Source: Streptomyces sp. NBC_00576
GTDB taxonomy: Bacteria > Actinomycetota > Actinomycetes > Streptomycetales > Streptomycetaceae
DNA length: 64,000 nt
Reading direction: 5' to 3'
NCBI RefSeq assembly: GCF_036345175.1
Contig: NZ_CP107780.1
Span: 4,960,001 to 5,024,000 of the forward strand
The notes beneath the pieces were generated by a model. That model had not been told where the DNA came from. It did not search any database and saw nothing but the letters and a program-made list of their open reading frames with translations. The position numbers were made by a program, and so were the translations under genes. Positions 1 through 9,958 of this stretch are shown here, piece by piece; position 1 is the first letter of the stretch; each line of letters opens with the position of its first letter.

Positions 1-2856
1 CTTCCTGCCGAGCTGCCCGGCGGGAACGACATACGCCGCCGCAGTCGCCCCCGCTATCGCCTTGCCGTCGGCCTTCCACTGGAAGCTGTACGAGGACGGA
101 GCCGCCGACCAACTCCCGGGCGCCGCCGTCACCTTGGCACCGACCTTGACCGTGCCGGTCACCTTCGGCGGGGCGGTGCTCCTCAGCTGGGGCTCGGCCA
201 CGGTGAAGAGTCCCCGCTGGAACTCCCGGCCCCGCGCGATCACGCTGACGCTCCACGTACCGGTAGCGGTTTCGCCGGTCAGGTCGAGGGTCGCCGTCAG
301 CGTCCGGTTGTCCGGGGACACGCCTACCGTCCGCGCGGTCAACGTCCTACCGGACTGCGCCAGCCTGACCACGGAATCCGCCGGAAGCGCGGCCCCCGTC
401 ACCGTGAGAGTGACCTTCGTGCCGGCGGCTCCCGTCGCCGGACTCACCCCTGTGACATCGAGTTTCTCAGGGCCGCACTGCGCATACGAGCACACCAGCC
501 TGGCGCTGTAGGAGGTAGCGGACACCTTCTCCGGCAGACCGAGCACGAACACACTCGGAGTACTCGCCCAGGATGAGCCGAGCGGGTCGCAGTCGTAACC
601 CTCCGGGATGTAGTGGATGCAGCCATTGGCCCAGGTCGACGCGTTGTACAGCGCAGGCACCGCCGTGTCCGCGGCGCCGGTCGTGTCCTTGATCTCCGTC
701 TTGAAGTGGTCGAACCCGGACGTCGGCAGCGCCGCACACACCGCCGTGTGCGCCTCGTCCAGCCTGCCCAGGATCGGCCCATACCCGTACGCCACCGACG
801 GCACCTTCACGCACTCCGGCGCCGGACCCTCGGCGGTCGCGATCCGCAGGGCGTCCAAACGGAAGGCATCCGGCGCCCTCAGGGTCGCCGGGACCTGCAC
901 GAGGACCTGGTGACTGGTGGAACCGGTAACCGCACAGGCGTTGTTGCGATACGAGCACTCCGTGTTCCCGTCAGCACCGATGACCGCGATGTTGCCGGTG
1001 CCCAGAGCGTCCCGCACGTTCATGTGCACCACATCCGTGGCGCCCGACGTGGTGATCCGACGGCAACTGAGGGTGCCCGGACCTCCATACGCACCGACAA
1101 GGGACGCGCCACCCACCTTGGCCGCCGCACTCGTGACACAACCCGCCGAACCAGCGCTAGCCGTCACGTCCCGGCGCGCCAGCGTGTACGTGGCGACCTT
1201 GTCCCAGCCATTGACGAGCACCGTGTGAGCGCTGCCCGGAGTGAGTCCACACACCGTCCAGCCATTGGTGGTGGCCCAGCGTTCACAGACCTGCTTGCCC
1301 GTGGAGTCCACCACCGAGAAACCCGCGCTCACCCCGCCCGAGGTGGCGATCAACTGGAAAATCTCCGCCTTCGTGTGTCCGTTCGCCGGGATGGTCAGAC
1401 AGTGCGCGAAGACACCGCCCCCAGTGGCGAAGGACGCCTTGGCACCGTTCACGTCGAAACTACCGGCAGGCAGTTCGGCACAACCCTGCGCAGTGTCCGT
1501 ACGAACCAGGTCGATGCCGTACGCCCCCGCCAACGTCCCAGAATCCGAGTGAACCAGCAGACGATAGGGCGCAGTGCCGGTGGGCGCACACGTGCCCGCA
1601 CTCAGCGTCGTCTCGTCGCACTGCCCGACACCCGCGCTGTCGACAACCTCGTAGTCCGCATCAGGCCGCCCGCCGAGCGAGGTCAACGCCCCGAACGGCA
1701 CCCCCCGCGCACCCGGCAGCACCAGACAGTCGTACTGACCCGGACCACCGAACTCACCCTGGTACAGCCCCCAACCGACCGTACGACACCCCTCGGTGCC
1801 CGTCCGGTCGAGGAACACCGTGGCGTACTCCGAGTCGCTGACCGCAGTGGGGTCACCCACCACCAGCGTGTACGTACCGGCGGCGGGAAACGCGCACCAA
1901 CCACCCGCCTGACAAACCTTCCTGCCCGCACCGTCATAGACGTACGACCACAGATCGTCGCCCTGCTCACGGCCGATCGGATTCACCAGATACCGGCCCG
2001 CGGCGAGCACACTCAGCGAACGGCAACGCACCCCACCCGCCTCGGGCACCGTCCCATACACACCGACCGCCACCACCGGGCAACCCTCGGCGTCAGACAG
2101 CCTTCGGACCTGGAACTCGTAGTCATACGGCAGCTGGTCGTCGTTGAAGACGTACGACAGCACGCGATACGGGCCATCACCAGGCAGCACACACCCGTCC
2201 TCGTCGTCGCGCACACAGATGTCCGTACCGCTCGCGTCAGTGATCCACTGCCGTACATTCGAGCCGCGATAGACGACAACACGCTCACCCGGCGCGCCCC
2301 GGAACGACCGGCAGTCGACCTCGACCGGGCTGACCGCCGTACCGCTCGTCACCGGCTGCCCCCAGGACGTACCGACAGGCTCGGCACAACCCTCGGACCC
2401 GGCCAGCGCGACAACGGCCAGCTGATAGTCCGTGGCCCCGGAGGAACCCGAGTTGTCGACCACCACGGTGTACACACCCGCCGCCGGAAAATCACACCAC
2501 CGCACGCCGTAACCAGGCGCCGTGCACTCGACGGACGCACCGTCGGCATCCACGACATTCGCGTAAGCGCCGTCCCGGGGATCCTCCACAGACACCTGAT
2601 GCCGCCCCGCCTGGGCCGTCACCGTGTAACAGGCCTGCGCCCCACCCTCCAGCGTGCCCCGGGCCACGGCCTCCCCCGGATCACCGAACGGCGCGAGCGC
2701 GAGCGGCGCACACTCCGACTCAACGGCCCGCGCGGGCGCCGCCCCCACCGTCGTCGTCAACGTCAACAACGAGCCGAGCAGCGCGACCAGGACGGCCCAG
2801 ACGAGCAGCGGCACCGCCGACCGCCCGCGTCTTTCGGACAGGCAGAAGCCAAACAT
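1..2856 (-). CDS. Large secreted Ig/TIG-repeat protein, 3' end missing
   Basis: The frame is open on the minus strand from ATG 2856 to the window edge, so at least 952 residues are encoded and the C-terminus is absent. A G-run about 6 nt upstream serves as ribosome binding site. The N-terminus is a Sec signal peptide: an Arg-rich start, a hydrophobic stretch near residues 15-36 and an Ala-rich cleavage site near 44. The body holds repeated Cys-containing beta-rich units of about 100 residues, each with a Y-T-V-V-V or Y-x-L-x-V strand. Near the visible end are a TIG/IPT-like unit (VTGVSPATGAAGTKVTLT) and an Ig-like unit with the Streptomyces pattern S-Y-S-F-Q-W-K-A-D-G. No catalytic motif is seen. 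An extracellular or adhesive role is inferred from domain type only. Confidence 0.8.
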   Translation of the reverse strand, partial: MFGFCLSERRGRSAVPLLVWAVLVALLGSLLTLTTTVGAAPARAVESECAPLALAPFGDPGEAVARGTLEGGAQACYTVTAQAGRHQVSVEDPRDGAYANVVDADGASVECTAPGYGVRWCDFPAAGVYTVVVDNSGSSGATDYQLAVVALAGSEGCAEPVGTSWGQPVTSGTAVSPVEVDCRSFRGAPGERVVVYRGSNVRQWITDASGTDICVRDDEDGCVLPGDGPYRVLSYVFNDDQLPYDYEFQVRRLSDAEGCPVVAVGVYGTVPEAGGVRCRSLSVLAAGRYLVNPIGREQGDDLWSYVYDGAGRKVCQAGGWCAFPAAGTYTLVVGDPTAVSDSEYATVFLDRTGTEGCRTVGWGLYQGEFGGPGQYDCLVLPGARGVPFGALTSLGGRPDADYEVVDSAGVGQCDETTLSAGTCAPTGTAPYRLLVHSDSGTLAGAYGIDLVRTDTAQGCAELPAGSFDVNGAKASFATGGGVFAHCLTIPANGHTKAEIFQLIATSGGVSAGFSVVDSTGKQVCERWATTNGWTVCGLTPGSAHTVLVNGWDKVATYTLARRDVTASAGSAGCVTSAAAKVGGASLVGAYGGPGTLSCRRITTSGATDVVHMNVRDALGTGNIAVIGADGNTECSYRNNACAVTGSTSHQVLVQVPATLRAPDAFRLDALRIATAEGPAPECVKVPSVAYGYGPILGRLDEAHTAVCAALPTSGFDHFKTEIKDTTGAADTAVPALYNASTWANGCIHYIPEGYDCDPLGSSWASTPSVFVLGLPEKVSATSYSARLVCSYAQCGPEKLDVTGVSPATGAAGTKVTLTVTGAALPADSVVRLAQSGRTLTARTVGVSPDNRTLTATLDLTGETATGTWSVSVIARGREFQRGLFTVAEPQLRSTAPPKVTGTVKVGAKVTAAPGSWSAAPSSYSFQWKADGKAIAGATAAAYVVPAGQLGRK

Positions 2857-2985
2857 CGAAATCCCCCCGGAACAATGGTCGTTGAGGCCCATGAAGGCCA
2901 ACGTGACGATGGTGGCACACAGATCTGACACAACACCCGCCCACATCCGGGCAACAAACGGAGGGCCAAGCGACAAGGCCGAACA

Positions 2986-3639
2986 TCAACGCCTCAACGC
3001 CCCCAGCGTCTCCCTCGGACTCCACACCTCCCCACCCCGCCGACCCGTCAACGGCCAACAGGCAAACCCAACAAGCACCGCAGTGAAATGCCCGAGATCA
3101 GTGAACGTACGAGACAAGACGAGCGGCACCCCGTACACCACAAGAACACCCCCCACATACGCATACCGCCAAGGCCGCGCCACCCGATACGCGAGCACGG
3201 CCACCACCCCCGCCAGCCCGTAACTCACCCCGAAATCCATCGTGTCCGCCGCCGACGCCGGCGCAGAACCGTCCCGGATCGCCCGCCACACCGCACCCTG
3301 ACTGACCAACGTCGCCAACACATGCGCACTCACACACACCACAAGCCACCGCACGGTCCCCAACCACCGCTCGACCGACGCATGAAACACCGAATACAGA
3401 ACGAGGTACGGAGTCCACCACCCGTCGATCCACATCGCACTGGAGATCAACACCCGCACCGGATGGTCCGACAACTCATTGATGTTCGTCGACCGCTGCC
3501 GCAGGAACTCCTCCTGAAACTCCGCCGACATGTGATGTATGGCCACCGTCGTGAAGAACAGGACCAGCAGCCACACATAAGTGCCCGGAGCACTACGAAC
3601 GTAAGCCCACACCCCGCGCGGACCCGCCGAAAATCGCAT
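2986..3639 (-). CDS. Rhomboid-like integral membrane protein
   Basis: A 217-residue protein with about five or six hydrophobic segments: near 20-38, a short one around 78-88, then 95-115, 138-155, 160-178 and 185-198. It matches the actinobacterial rhomboid-like family in layout, with a polar N-terminal loop followed by paired helices. I do not see a clear GxSG serine motif, so protease activity should not be assumed. Its ATG overlaps an ATG of the divergent kinase frame, so the two genes share a very short promoter region. The function is unknown; an intramembrane role is inferred from topology. Confidence 0.75.
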   Translation of the reverse strand: MRFSAGPRGVWAYVRSAPGTYVWLLVLFFTTVAIHHMSAEFQEEFLRQRSTNINELSDHPVRVLISSAMWIDGWWTPYLVLYSVFHASVERWLGTVRWLVVCVSAHVLATLVSQGAVWRAIRDGSAPASAADTMDFGVSYGLAGVVAVLAYRVARPWRYAYVGGVLVVYGVPLVLSRTFTDLGHFTAVLVGFACWPLTGRRGGEVWSPRETLGALRR

Positions 3640-3673
3640 GCCCCAAATTTACGCACGCACATACAGTCGCCAA

Positions 3674-4561
3674 GTGATCCGCATCCGCGTCCCCGACGAA
3701 CTGGCCGCCACACAGCTCAAGTACAACGGGGAGGCAGGCCGCGCCTTCATCACCGCACTCCCCACCCGCACCGCCGACTTCCTCGACCACTGGAACCTAC
3801 GCATCGACGGCCAGGCAATGCACGGCGTAACAGCCCTGGTCCTCCCGGTCCTACGCGCCGACGACACCCCAGCCGCCCTCAAACTCCAACTCCCGGACGA
3901 CGAGAGCAAAGACGAACCAACCGCCCTCCGCCACTGGAACGGCGACCACGCCGTACGCCTCCTGGACCACGACCCCACCACCGGAACGATGCTCCTGGAA
4001 CGCCTCGACCACACCCGAATGCTGTCCCACCACCCCGACGCCCACGAAGCCACCCTGATCATCGCCGACCTCCTGACCCACCTCACCGCCATACCGGCCC
4101 CACCCGGCATCCGCCTCCTCGGCGACATCGCAGAAGGAATGCTGAACGAAGCGCCACAGGCACTCCCCCAAATCCCGGACCCCGAAGCCCGCACCCTCCT
4201 CAAGGACTGCGCGGCAGCCCTACGCGAAGTGGCCCCGGAACCCGGCGACCGCCTCCTCCACTGGGACCTCCACGACGAAAACGTCCTCGCCGCCCACCGC
4301 GCCCCCTGGCTCGCCATCGACCCGAAACCCCTGGCCGGAGACCCCGCCTTCGACCTCTGGCCGGCCATCAACAACCGCTTCGACGCCAACGACATCCTCT
4401 GGCGCTTCGACGCCCTGACAGACGCCCTGTCCCTGGACCGCGAACGGGCACGCGCGTGGACCCTCGCCCGGGTACTCCAGAACACCCTGTGGCACATCAA
4501 AGACGGCGACCCACCAGAGGAACCGGACCTGGAGATCGCACGCCGACTACGCCACCCCTGA
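3674..4561 (+). CDS. APH(6)-type aminoglycoside/hydroxyurea phosphotransferase
   Basis: A 295-residue kinase when started at GTG 3674, which opens with IRIRVPDEL as is usual for this family. An in-frame ATG at 3638 would add 12 residues but overlaps the start of the divergent gene. Visible kinase features are the catalytic loop HWDLHDENVL near residues 215-224 and the metal-binding IDPKPLAGDPAFDLWP about 20 residues later. The family includes streptomycin 6-kinases and hydroxyurea kinases, which use ATP to inactivate drugs in the cytoplasm. Chromosomal Streptomyces copies often have no proven substrate, so streptomycin resistance is only a possibility. It converges on the GNAT gene, with 29 nt between the stops. 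Confidence 0.85.
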   Translation: MIRIRVPDELAATQLKYNGEAGRAFITALPTRTADFLDHWNLRIDGQAMHGVTALVLPVLRADDTPAALKLQLPDDESKDEPTALRHWNGDHAVRLLDHDPTTGTMLLERLDHTRMLSHHPDAHEATLIIADLLTHLTAIPAPPGIRLLGDIAEGMLNEAPQALPQIPDPEARTLLKDCAAALREVAPEPGDRLLHWDLHDENVLAAHRAPWLAIDPKPLAGDPAFDLWPAINNRFDANDILWRFDALTDALSLDRERARAWTLARVLQNTLWHIKDGDPPEEPDLEIARRLRHP

Positions 4562-4590
4562 CCCACGGCGACGGCAACCGGAACCACTAC

Positions 4591-5091
4591 TCACACAACG
4601 CACTCCATACACACCAGCCGCTCCCGCCCATCCCACGACTCGGTGACGACGAACCCGAACCGCTCGTACAGAGCAATGGCCCCGACCCGCCACTCCCACA
4701 CGGACAGCCGCACGCTGCTGACCCCACCTTCCGCAGCACCCGCAAGCGCGGCACGGAGCAGACCGGAAGCGATCCCCCGCCCCCGGAACTCCGGATCCGT
4801 CCACAACCTCTTGATCTCCGACCGCCCACCGACGGAAGCGGCCACCACCACACACCCCACGGCAGCGCCCCCGCTCAGGGCCACCAGCACGACATCGCCG
4901 ACGAACGCGGCCCGCGGATCCGAGATCTCCGCCCGATACCGCCCCGGCAGCCCGTCCACGTCGGCAACGGCCTGGCCCTTCTCGGCCTCGGTCCGCAGGT
5001 GATAGGCGGCCAACAGCCCGGCCAGCCCGCTATCAGCGGAAGGGGACTGCTCCGGCCAGCGGACGACCACAACCTCGCGCTGATCAGTCAT
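4591..5091 (-). CDS. GNAT family N-acetyltransferase
   Basis: A 166-residue protein with one GNAT fold over the C-terminal 110 residues. The acetyl-CoA site is visible as KRLWTDPEFRGRGIASGLL (Q/RxxGxG/A type), followed by the ALYERFGF segment typical of the last helix and strand. The N-terminal 55 residues are less conserved. It presumably acetylates a small molecule or a protein N-terminus, but no substrate can be read from the sequence. It lies next to the APH(6)-like kinase, so both could be modifying enzymes, although they are convergent and not one operon. Confidence 0.85.
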   Translation of the reverse strand: MTDQREVVVVRWPEQSPSADSGLAGLLAAYHLRTEAEKGQAVADVDGLPGRYRAEISDPRAAFVGDVVLVALSGGAAVGCVVVAASVGGRSEIKRLWTDPEFRGRGIASGLLRAALAGAAEGGVSSVRLSVWEWRVGAIALYERFGFVVTESWDGRERLVCMECVV

Positions 5092-5111
5092 GGCGCGAGC
5101 ATAAAAGAAGC

Positions 5112-5136
5112 CCAGGTCAGCTCGGAGCTGACCTGG
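5112..5136 (-). terminator. Intrinsic terminator of tRNA-Thr
   Basis: Perfect 12-nt inverted repeat (CCAGGTCAGCTC / GAGCTGACCTGG) around a single G, just downstream of the tRNA 3' end on the minus strand. It is followed by the pyrimidine-rich, T-rich tract CTTCTTTTAT. Confidence 0.85.
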
Positions 5137-5143
5137 ACTGTTG

Positions 5144-5217
5144 AGCCCCCTGTCGGATTCGAACCGACGACCTGATCATTACAAGTGATCTGCTCGTTCC
5201 AGCTGAGCTAAGGAGGC
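5144..5217 (-). tRNA. tRNA-Thr (anticodon TGT)
   Basis: The minus strand folds as a standard 74-nt cloverleaf. The acceptor arms GCCTCCT and AGGGGGC pair with one G-U. The anticodon stem GATCA/TGATC holds the loop CTTGTAA with anticodon TGT (plus strand 5181-5183). The T arm carries GGTTCGAATCC. CCA is not encoded. The gene is followed by a strong terminator. Confidence 0.95.
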
Positions 5218-5393
5218 ACCGCGCACCACAACGCCGTACGCGAAGGCGGCTCCACTGTACACAGAGCGCGATCCCCCAGGCCACGGAGTTCGTGTTTGAC
5301 CTGGGCGTCGAAAACCAAACGTAACCATCCGCGCACCCGTTCGTTGATCGCTCTGACGTGCGTTCCGAAGATCGGATCGTCGGGGAGGGATTC

Positions 5394-6809
5394 ATGGGGA
5401 AGCCGGGGGAGTCGGTGGAGAAGCCGAGGCTGGAAGCGGTGACAGGCGAGGAGGCCGAGCGCATCAAGCGCGAGGCCCTCGGTATCGGCGACCGCCGCAA
5501 GCACCACCAGCGCACGGCGACTCCGTTGAAGGCGCACGTCAAGGAGCCGGATACGCAGCACCGCCTGTACCGCTTCCGCTTCTACCCGACCGCCGAGCAG
5601 GCGGAGCAGTTGGCGAAGACGTTCGGTGCCTGTCGGTGGGTCTACAACGAGGGGCTGGCGCTGCGGTCCGGGGCGTGGGAGCGGCATCGGGTGAATGTGG
5701 GGTTCGCGGAGTCGTGTCGGGCGTTGACGGGCTGGAAGCGGGCGGAGAAGACGGCATGGCTTGGGGAGGTGTCGTCGACGGTGCTGCAGCAGTCGTTGCG
5801 GCATCTCGATCAGGCGTTTGGGCGGTTCTTCAAGGGGTCGGGGAAGTATCCGCAGCGGAAGAAGAAGGGGCGTTCGCGGGATTCGGCGACGTATGTGCGG
5901 ACCGGTTTCCGGTGGGTGGAGGATTTGGAGCGGCCGGGTACGGGGCTCATCACGCTGGCGAAGCAGTCGGTGCCGTTGGATGTCCGGTGGTCGCGGGCGC
6001 TGCCTGTGGGAACCGTTCCGGTGCGTTTGTCGGTGACGCGGGACCGGGCTGGGCGCTACTTCGTGTCGACGCTCGTGGAGGAGCGGATCGCGCCTCTGCC
6101 TACCGCCTTTGTGCCGGGTTCGCTGGCGCCGATGGCGGTGGGGCTGGATCTGGGGTTGGCGTCGCTGGTCACTCTGGACGACGGGACGAAGGTCGATCAT
6201 CCGCGTCTGTTGAGGCGGTACGCGGAGAGGTTGGCGCGGTTGCAGCGGGAGCTGCACAAGAAGGTGAGGGGTTCGGCCAACCGGGACAAGGTGAGGCGGA
6301 AGATCGCGCGTCTTTACGCGCTCATCGGTGACGTTCGCAGGGACATGTTGGACCAGTTCACGACCCGCCTGGTGCGCGAGAACCAAGTGCTCGTGGTGGA
6401 GGATCTGGCCATTGCGAATCTGATGCGTCCGGCGCGTGGCAAGGGTCGTCGTCGGAAGGCGAAGTTGAACGAGGCGATCATCGATGCCGCCTGGGGCGAG
6501 TTGTTGCGGCAGCTGCGGTACAAGTGCGAGTGGTACGGGCGGACGCTGGTGATCGTCGACCGGTTCTTCCCCTCCACGCGGCGCTGCTCCGCGTGTCATA
6601 CCAAGGGTCCGAAGTTGGATGTCTGGGTCCGGGAGTGGACGTGTGCCGAGTGTGGGGTCGTCCATGACCGGGATGTGAATGCGGCTGTGAACCTTCGTGA
6701 CGAGGGCCTGCGGTTGTATTGGCTGGTGGCGGCCGGGCTGCCGCCCACGAAGGGAGTACCGGCGCTGATCAGGGCGTCGGAGCTGGAGGATTGTCTGCTG
6801 GCCGCTTAG
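5394..6809 (+). CDS. tnpB: TnpB RNA-guided nuclease (IS200/IS605-IS607 type), stand-alone
   Basis: A 471-residue TnpB when started at ATG 5394, which follows a GGGGAGGG ribosome binding site. An upstream in-frame ATG at 5358 lacks one. About 55 residues precede the usual YRFRFYPTAEQ start. The RuvC triad is intact: Asp252 in GLDLGL, Glu336 in VVEDL and Asp427 in HDRDVNAAVNL. The zinc ribbon Cys398/Cys401...Cys417/Cys420 sits between the last two. TnpB proteins cut DNA guided by an omega-RNA made from the element's right end. No tnpA transposase lies beside it, so it is a solo tnpB that could be immobile or domesticated. It lies just upstream of the divergent tRNA-Thr. Confidence 0.93.
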   Translation: MGKPGESVEKPRLEAVTGEEAERIKREALGIGDRRKHHQRTATPLKAHVKEPDTQHRLYRFRFYPTAEQAEQLAKTFGACRWVYNEGLALRSGAWERHRVNVGFAESCRALTGWKRAEKTAWLGEVSSTVLQQSLRHLDQAFGRFFKGSGKYPQRKKKGRSRDSATYVRTGFRWVEDLERPGTGLITLAKQSVPLDVRWSRALPVGTVPVRLSVTRDRAGRYFVSTLVEERIAPLPTAFVPGSLAPMAVGLDLGLASLVTLDDGTKVDHPRLLRRYAERLARLQRELHKKVRGSANRDKVRRKIARLYALIGDVRRDMLDQFTTRLVRENQVLVVEDLAIANLMRPARGKGRRRKAKLNEAIIDAAWGELLRQLRYKCEWYGRTLVIVDRFFPSTRRCSACHTKGPKLDVWVREWTCAECGVVHDRDVNAAVNLRDEGLRLYWLVAAGLPPTKGVPALIRASELEDCLLAA

Positions 6810-6960
6810 CGGCGGCTGGGTGGTACGGACCGACGGGCCGTCGGCCGGAATGCCTGTGGAGCGCGTGTAAGACCGTTCGGGCGCAGTTCATGAAGGCTGT
6901 GTGCGTCGGCGGTGCGTGATGAAGCAGGAAGCCTCACGGCAAGGTCAAAAGTGCGGTGCT
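6810..6960 (+). ncRNA. Candidate omega-RNA / right end of tnpB element
   Basis: The 150 nt after the tnpB stop contain the string GAAGCAGGAAGCC (6923-6935), which resembles the conserved right-end hairpin of actinobacterial TnpB elements. The expected second hairpin arm after CCTCACGGC is absent: the sequence goes directly to AAGGTCAAAAGTG. The omega-RNA normally overlaps the tnpB 3' end and this region. The assignment rests on position and recollection of related ends, and the apparent loss of the second arm suggests decay. Confidence 0.35.
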
Positions 6961-6974
6961 CTGCCTACTCGTAA

Positions 6975-7130
6975 GTTTCCGTCTCGAAAATTCTCGCGAA
7001 GTTCACATCCCCCCAGGTACTGACAGACGCCGAAACCCCGGGTACCGTCCTGAACCAGTCCGCGTACGTGGACTACACCACCTTCCACTACGGATCGTCC
7101 GGCACGTTCCTGCCGGTGAAGGGGGCCTAG
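6975..7130 (+). pseudogene. C-terminal remnant of an unknown protein
   Basis: Between the tnpB element and msiK a frame is open from just after a stop at 6972 to TAG 7128-7130. Its last ~40 residues (VLTDAETPGTVLNQSAYVD and on to FLPVKGA) have protein-like composition and normal Streptomyces third-position GC, but there is no plausible start codon. It looks like the tail of a gene whose front was lost when the tnpB element arrived or the region was deleted. The family is not identified. Confidence 0.4.
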
Positions 7131-7135
7131 TACCC

Positions 7136-8272
<1,137 letters not shown>

Positions 8273-8289
8273 GACGCGACCTGAACACC

Positions 8290-8321
8290 GAAGGGCCCTG
8301 CGGCTTGCTGCGGGGCCCTTC
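8290..8321 (+). terminator. Terminator of msiK
   Basis: GC-rich hairpin with arms GAAGGGCCC and GGGCCCTTC, 17 nt after the msiK stop. Confidence 0.8.
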
Positions 8322-8473
8322 GCATGCGCGCGCTCCCCGATGTCCGATACCCCGGCAGACCAGTCATTTCGAATCGCGTACGTCAACGCCCTACCCATAA
8401 AAAGGCACCAGTTCATCCCCCGATTGGGTGACTAAATGTCGCCAAATCAGCACCGAGCGCTACCCTCACTCGC

Positions 8474-8923
8474 GTGAAGCACTCCACTAACCAACTGACG
8501 CGAAGTGGCCGTGGCCCCGCCCGCCGGATCGGCCGTAGCCTCGCCCTTGTCCTGCCCGTCGTCCTGGTGCTGTCCGGGACCCTCGCGGTCACCCGAGTCA
8601 ACTGGTCGGGGAATCCCTCGGACTCGGTGCTCACGGCAGCCTCCGAGGACTTGGCCGCCCGGGCCGCCGCTGCCCCCGCACCGCAGGACGTCCTGCGGGA
8701 CCAGCTTCTCCTGGAGCTCCAGGAGAAGGACCCCGGCATCGCCCTCACCCACCTCCAGCAGGCGGTGAACGGCCACCCGACGCTGGCGAGGCACTGCACC
8801 TCCATCGCCCGCGCCCTGGGCCGTGCCGCGGTCCGCATGTACGGCCCGTCGCGCGCCCAGTCGTTCGCCCGCCCGGTCTGCGACACGTCCTTCGCCACGG
8901 GAGTGGCGGCGGTCCACGGCTAG
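8474..8923 (+). CDS. Hypothetical secreted or membrane-anchored protein
   Basis: A 149-residue protein starting at GTG 8474. The N-terminus has a basic patch (RRIGR) followed by a hydrophobic helix near residues 22-38, so it is exported or anchored by one segment. The mature part is helical and contains two cysteines (in HCTS and VCDTS) that could form a disulfide. No family is recognised. The protein is conserved-looking in composition and sits alone between two terminators. Confidence 0.7.
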   Translation: MKHSTNQLTRSGRGPARRIGRSLALVLPVVLVLSGTLAVTRVNWSGNPSDSVLTAASEDLAARAAAAPAPQDVLRDQLLLELQEKDPGIALTHLQQAVNGHPTLARHCTSIARALGRAAVRMYGPSRAQSFARPVCDTSFATGVAAVHG

Positions 8924-8931
8924 GCGTCAGA

Positions 8932-8973
8932 CGCCTCTGGAGGCGCCCCCGCAGGGGGCCGCCTCCAGGGGCG
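8932..8973 (+). terminator. Terminator hairpin after the secreted hypothetical gene
   Basis: Near-perfect inverted repeat with CTGGAGGCG-type arms around a GCAGG loop, starting 9 nt after the stop codon. Confidence 0.7.
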
Positions 8974-9090
8974 CGGGGATCTGCGCGCCCAGCCCCCACC
9001 GGACCCGCAGATCCCCACCCCCAGTTCCACCCCGTCCGCACCCCCAGACCTCGCCCGCCAAACCCGCGGAGCGCCCCGTACAGTTCGAAC

Positions 9091-9822
9091 ATGACCGATC
9101 CGAACGCCACGTCGCGCCCCACTCAGGCCGTGGTCCTCGCCGGCGGCCAGGGCTCCCGGCTCCGCCCGTACACCGACGACCGGCCCAAGCCGATGGTCGA
9201 GATCCCCGGCACGGGGACGCCGATCATCGGCCATCAGCTTGTCTGGCTCGCCGAGGAGGGTGTGACGGATGTCGTGGTCAGCTGTGGCCATCTCGCCGAA
9301 GTCCTCCAGAAGTGGCTGGAGACGGCCGATCTGCCGCTGAACGTCACGACGGTCGTCGAGACCGAGCCCCTGGGCCGTGGTGGCGGCCTCAAGTACGCGG
9401 CCGCACACCTTCCCGCCCCGGATCAGCCCTGGTACGCCACCAACGGTGACATCTGGACCCGTTTCTCGCTGCGTGACATGGCCGACTTCCATGCCGAGCG
9501 GGACGCTGTGGCGACCCTCGCGCTGGCCCGTCCGCGGCTGCCGTGGGGCGCTGTCCAGACGGACGGCTTCGGTCACATCACGGACTTCATCGAGTCCCCT
9601 CCGTCGACCTTCGAGATCAACGCGGGCGTGTACGTCTTCTCCTCCGAGTTCGCCGCCCTGCTCCCGGAGCGCGGCGACCACGAACGCACCACGTTCCCCC
9701 ACCTGGCCCGGGAACTCCGCCTGGCCGGCTTCCCGATCCCGCACGGTGCCTACTGGCGTGCCATCGACACCGCGAAGGACCTGACGGAGGCCGCGAAGGA
9801 GCTGGCGGCGCTGGGCCGTTGA
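9091..9822 (+). CDS. Sugar-phosphate nucleotidyltransferase
   Basis: A 243-residue NTP-transferase with the N-terminal signature VVLAGGQGSRLRPYTDDRPKPM (nucleotide binding, residues ~13-34), the NGDI metal-binding segment near residue 130 and a Rossmann-like alternating pattern. Enzymes of this family make NDP-sugars from NTP and sugar-1-phosphate. The absence of a C-terminal beta-helix makes it a short form like GlmU/RmlA N-domains or mannose-1-phosphate guanylyltransferases. The sugar cannot be told. It ends before a strong bidirectional terminator. Confidence 0.88.
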   Translation: MTDPNATSRPTQAVVLAGGQGSRLRPYTDDRPKPMVEIPGTGTPIIGHQLVWLAEEGVTDVVVSCGHLAEVLQKWLETADLPLNVTTVVETEPLGRGGGLKYAAAHLPAPDQPWYATNGDIWTRFSLRDMADFHAERDAVATLALARPRLPWGAVQTDGFGHITDFIESPPSTFEINAGVYVFSSEFAALLPERGDHERTTFPHLARELRLAGFPIPHGAYWRAIDTAKDLTEAAKELAALGR

Positions 9823-9906
9823 GGCGTTAGCCGTCGGCCGGCCCTTCGCCTCTTCGCCTCCTCGCCAAAGGCCTTTGTACGTATGGCTGTTACGGCGGTT
9901 ACGTCG

Positions 9907-9941
9907 ATGGGGTCCCGCACTTTCACAGTGCGGGACCCCAT
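9907..9941. terminator. Bidirectional terminator between convergent genes
   Basis: Perfect 15-bp arms (ATGGGGTCCCGCACT and its complement) around the loop TTCAC. It sits between the plus-strand nucleotidyltransferase and the minus-strand DoxX gene, so it can end both transcripts. Confidence 0.9.
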
Positions 9942-9958
9942 CCTCGTAGTTACCGCTG

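Noticed and set aside
613..2928. Long plus-strand frame of 771 codons
   Set aside because: It is antisense to the secreted repeat protein. Its translation is Arg/His/Thr-rich and lacks domains, which is usual for shadow frames of GC-rich genes.
3088..5175. Plus-strand frame of 695 codons
   Set aside because: Pro/Arg/His-rich shadow spanning three real genes on both strands and the tRNA.
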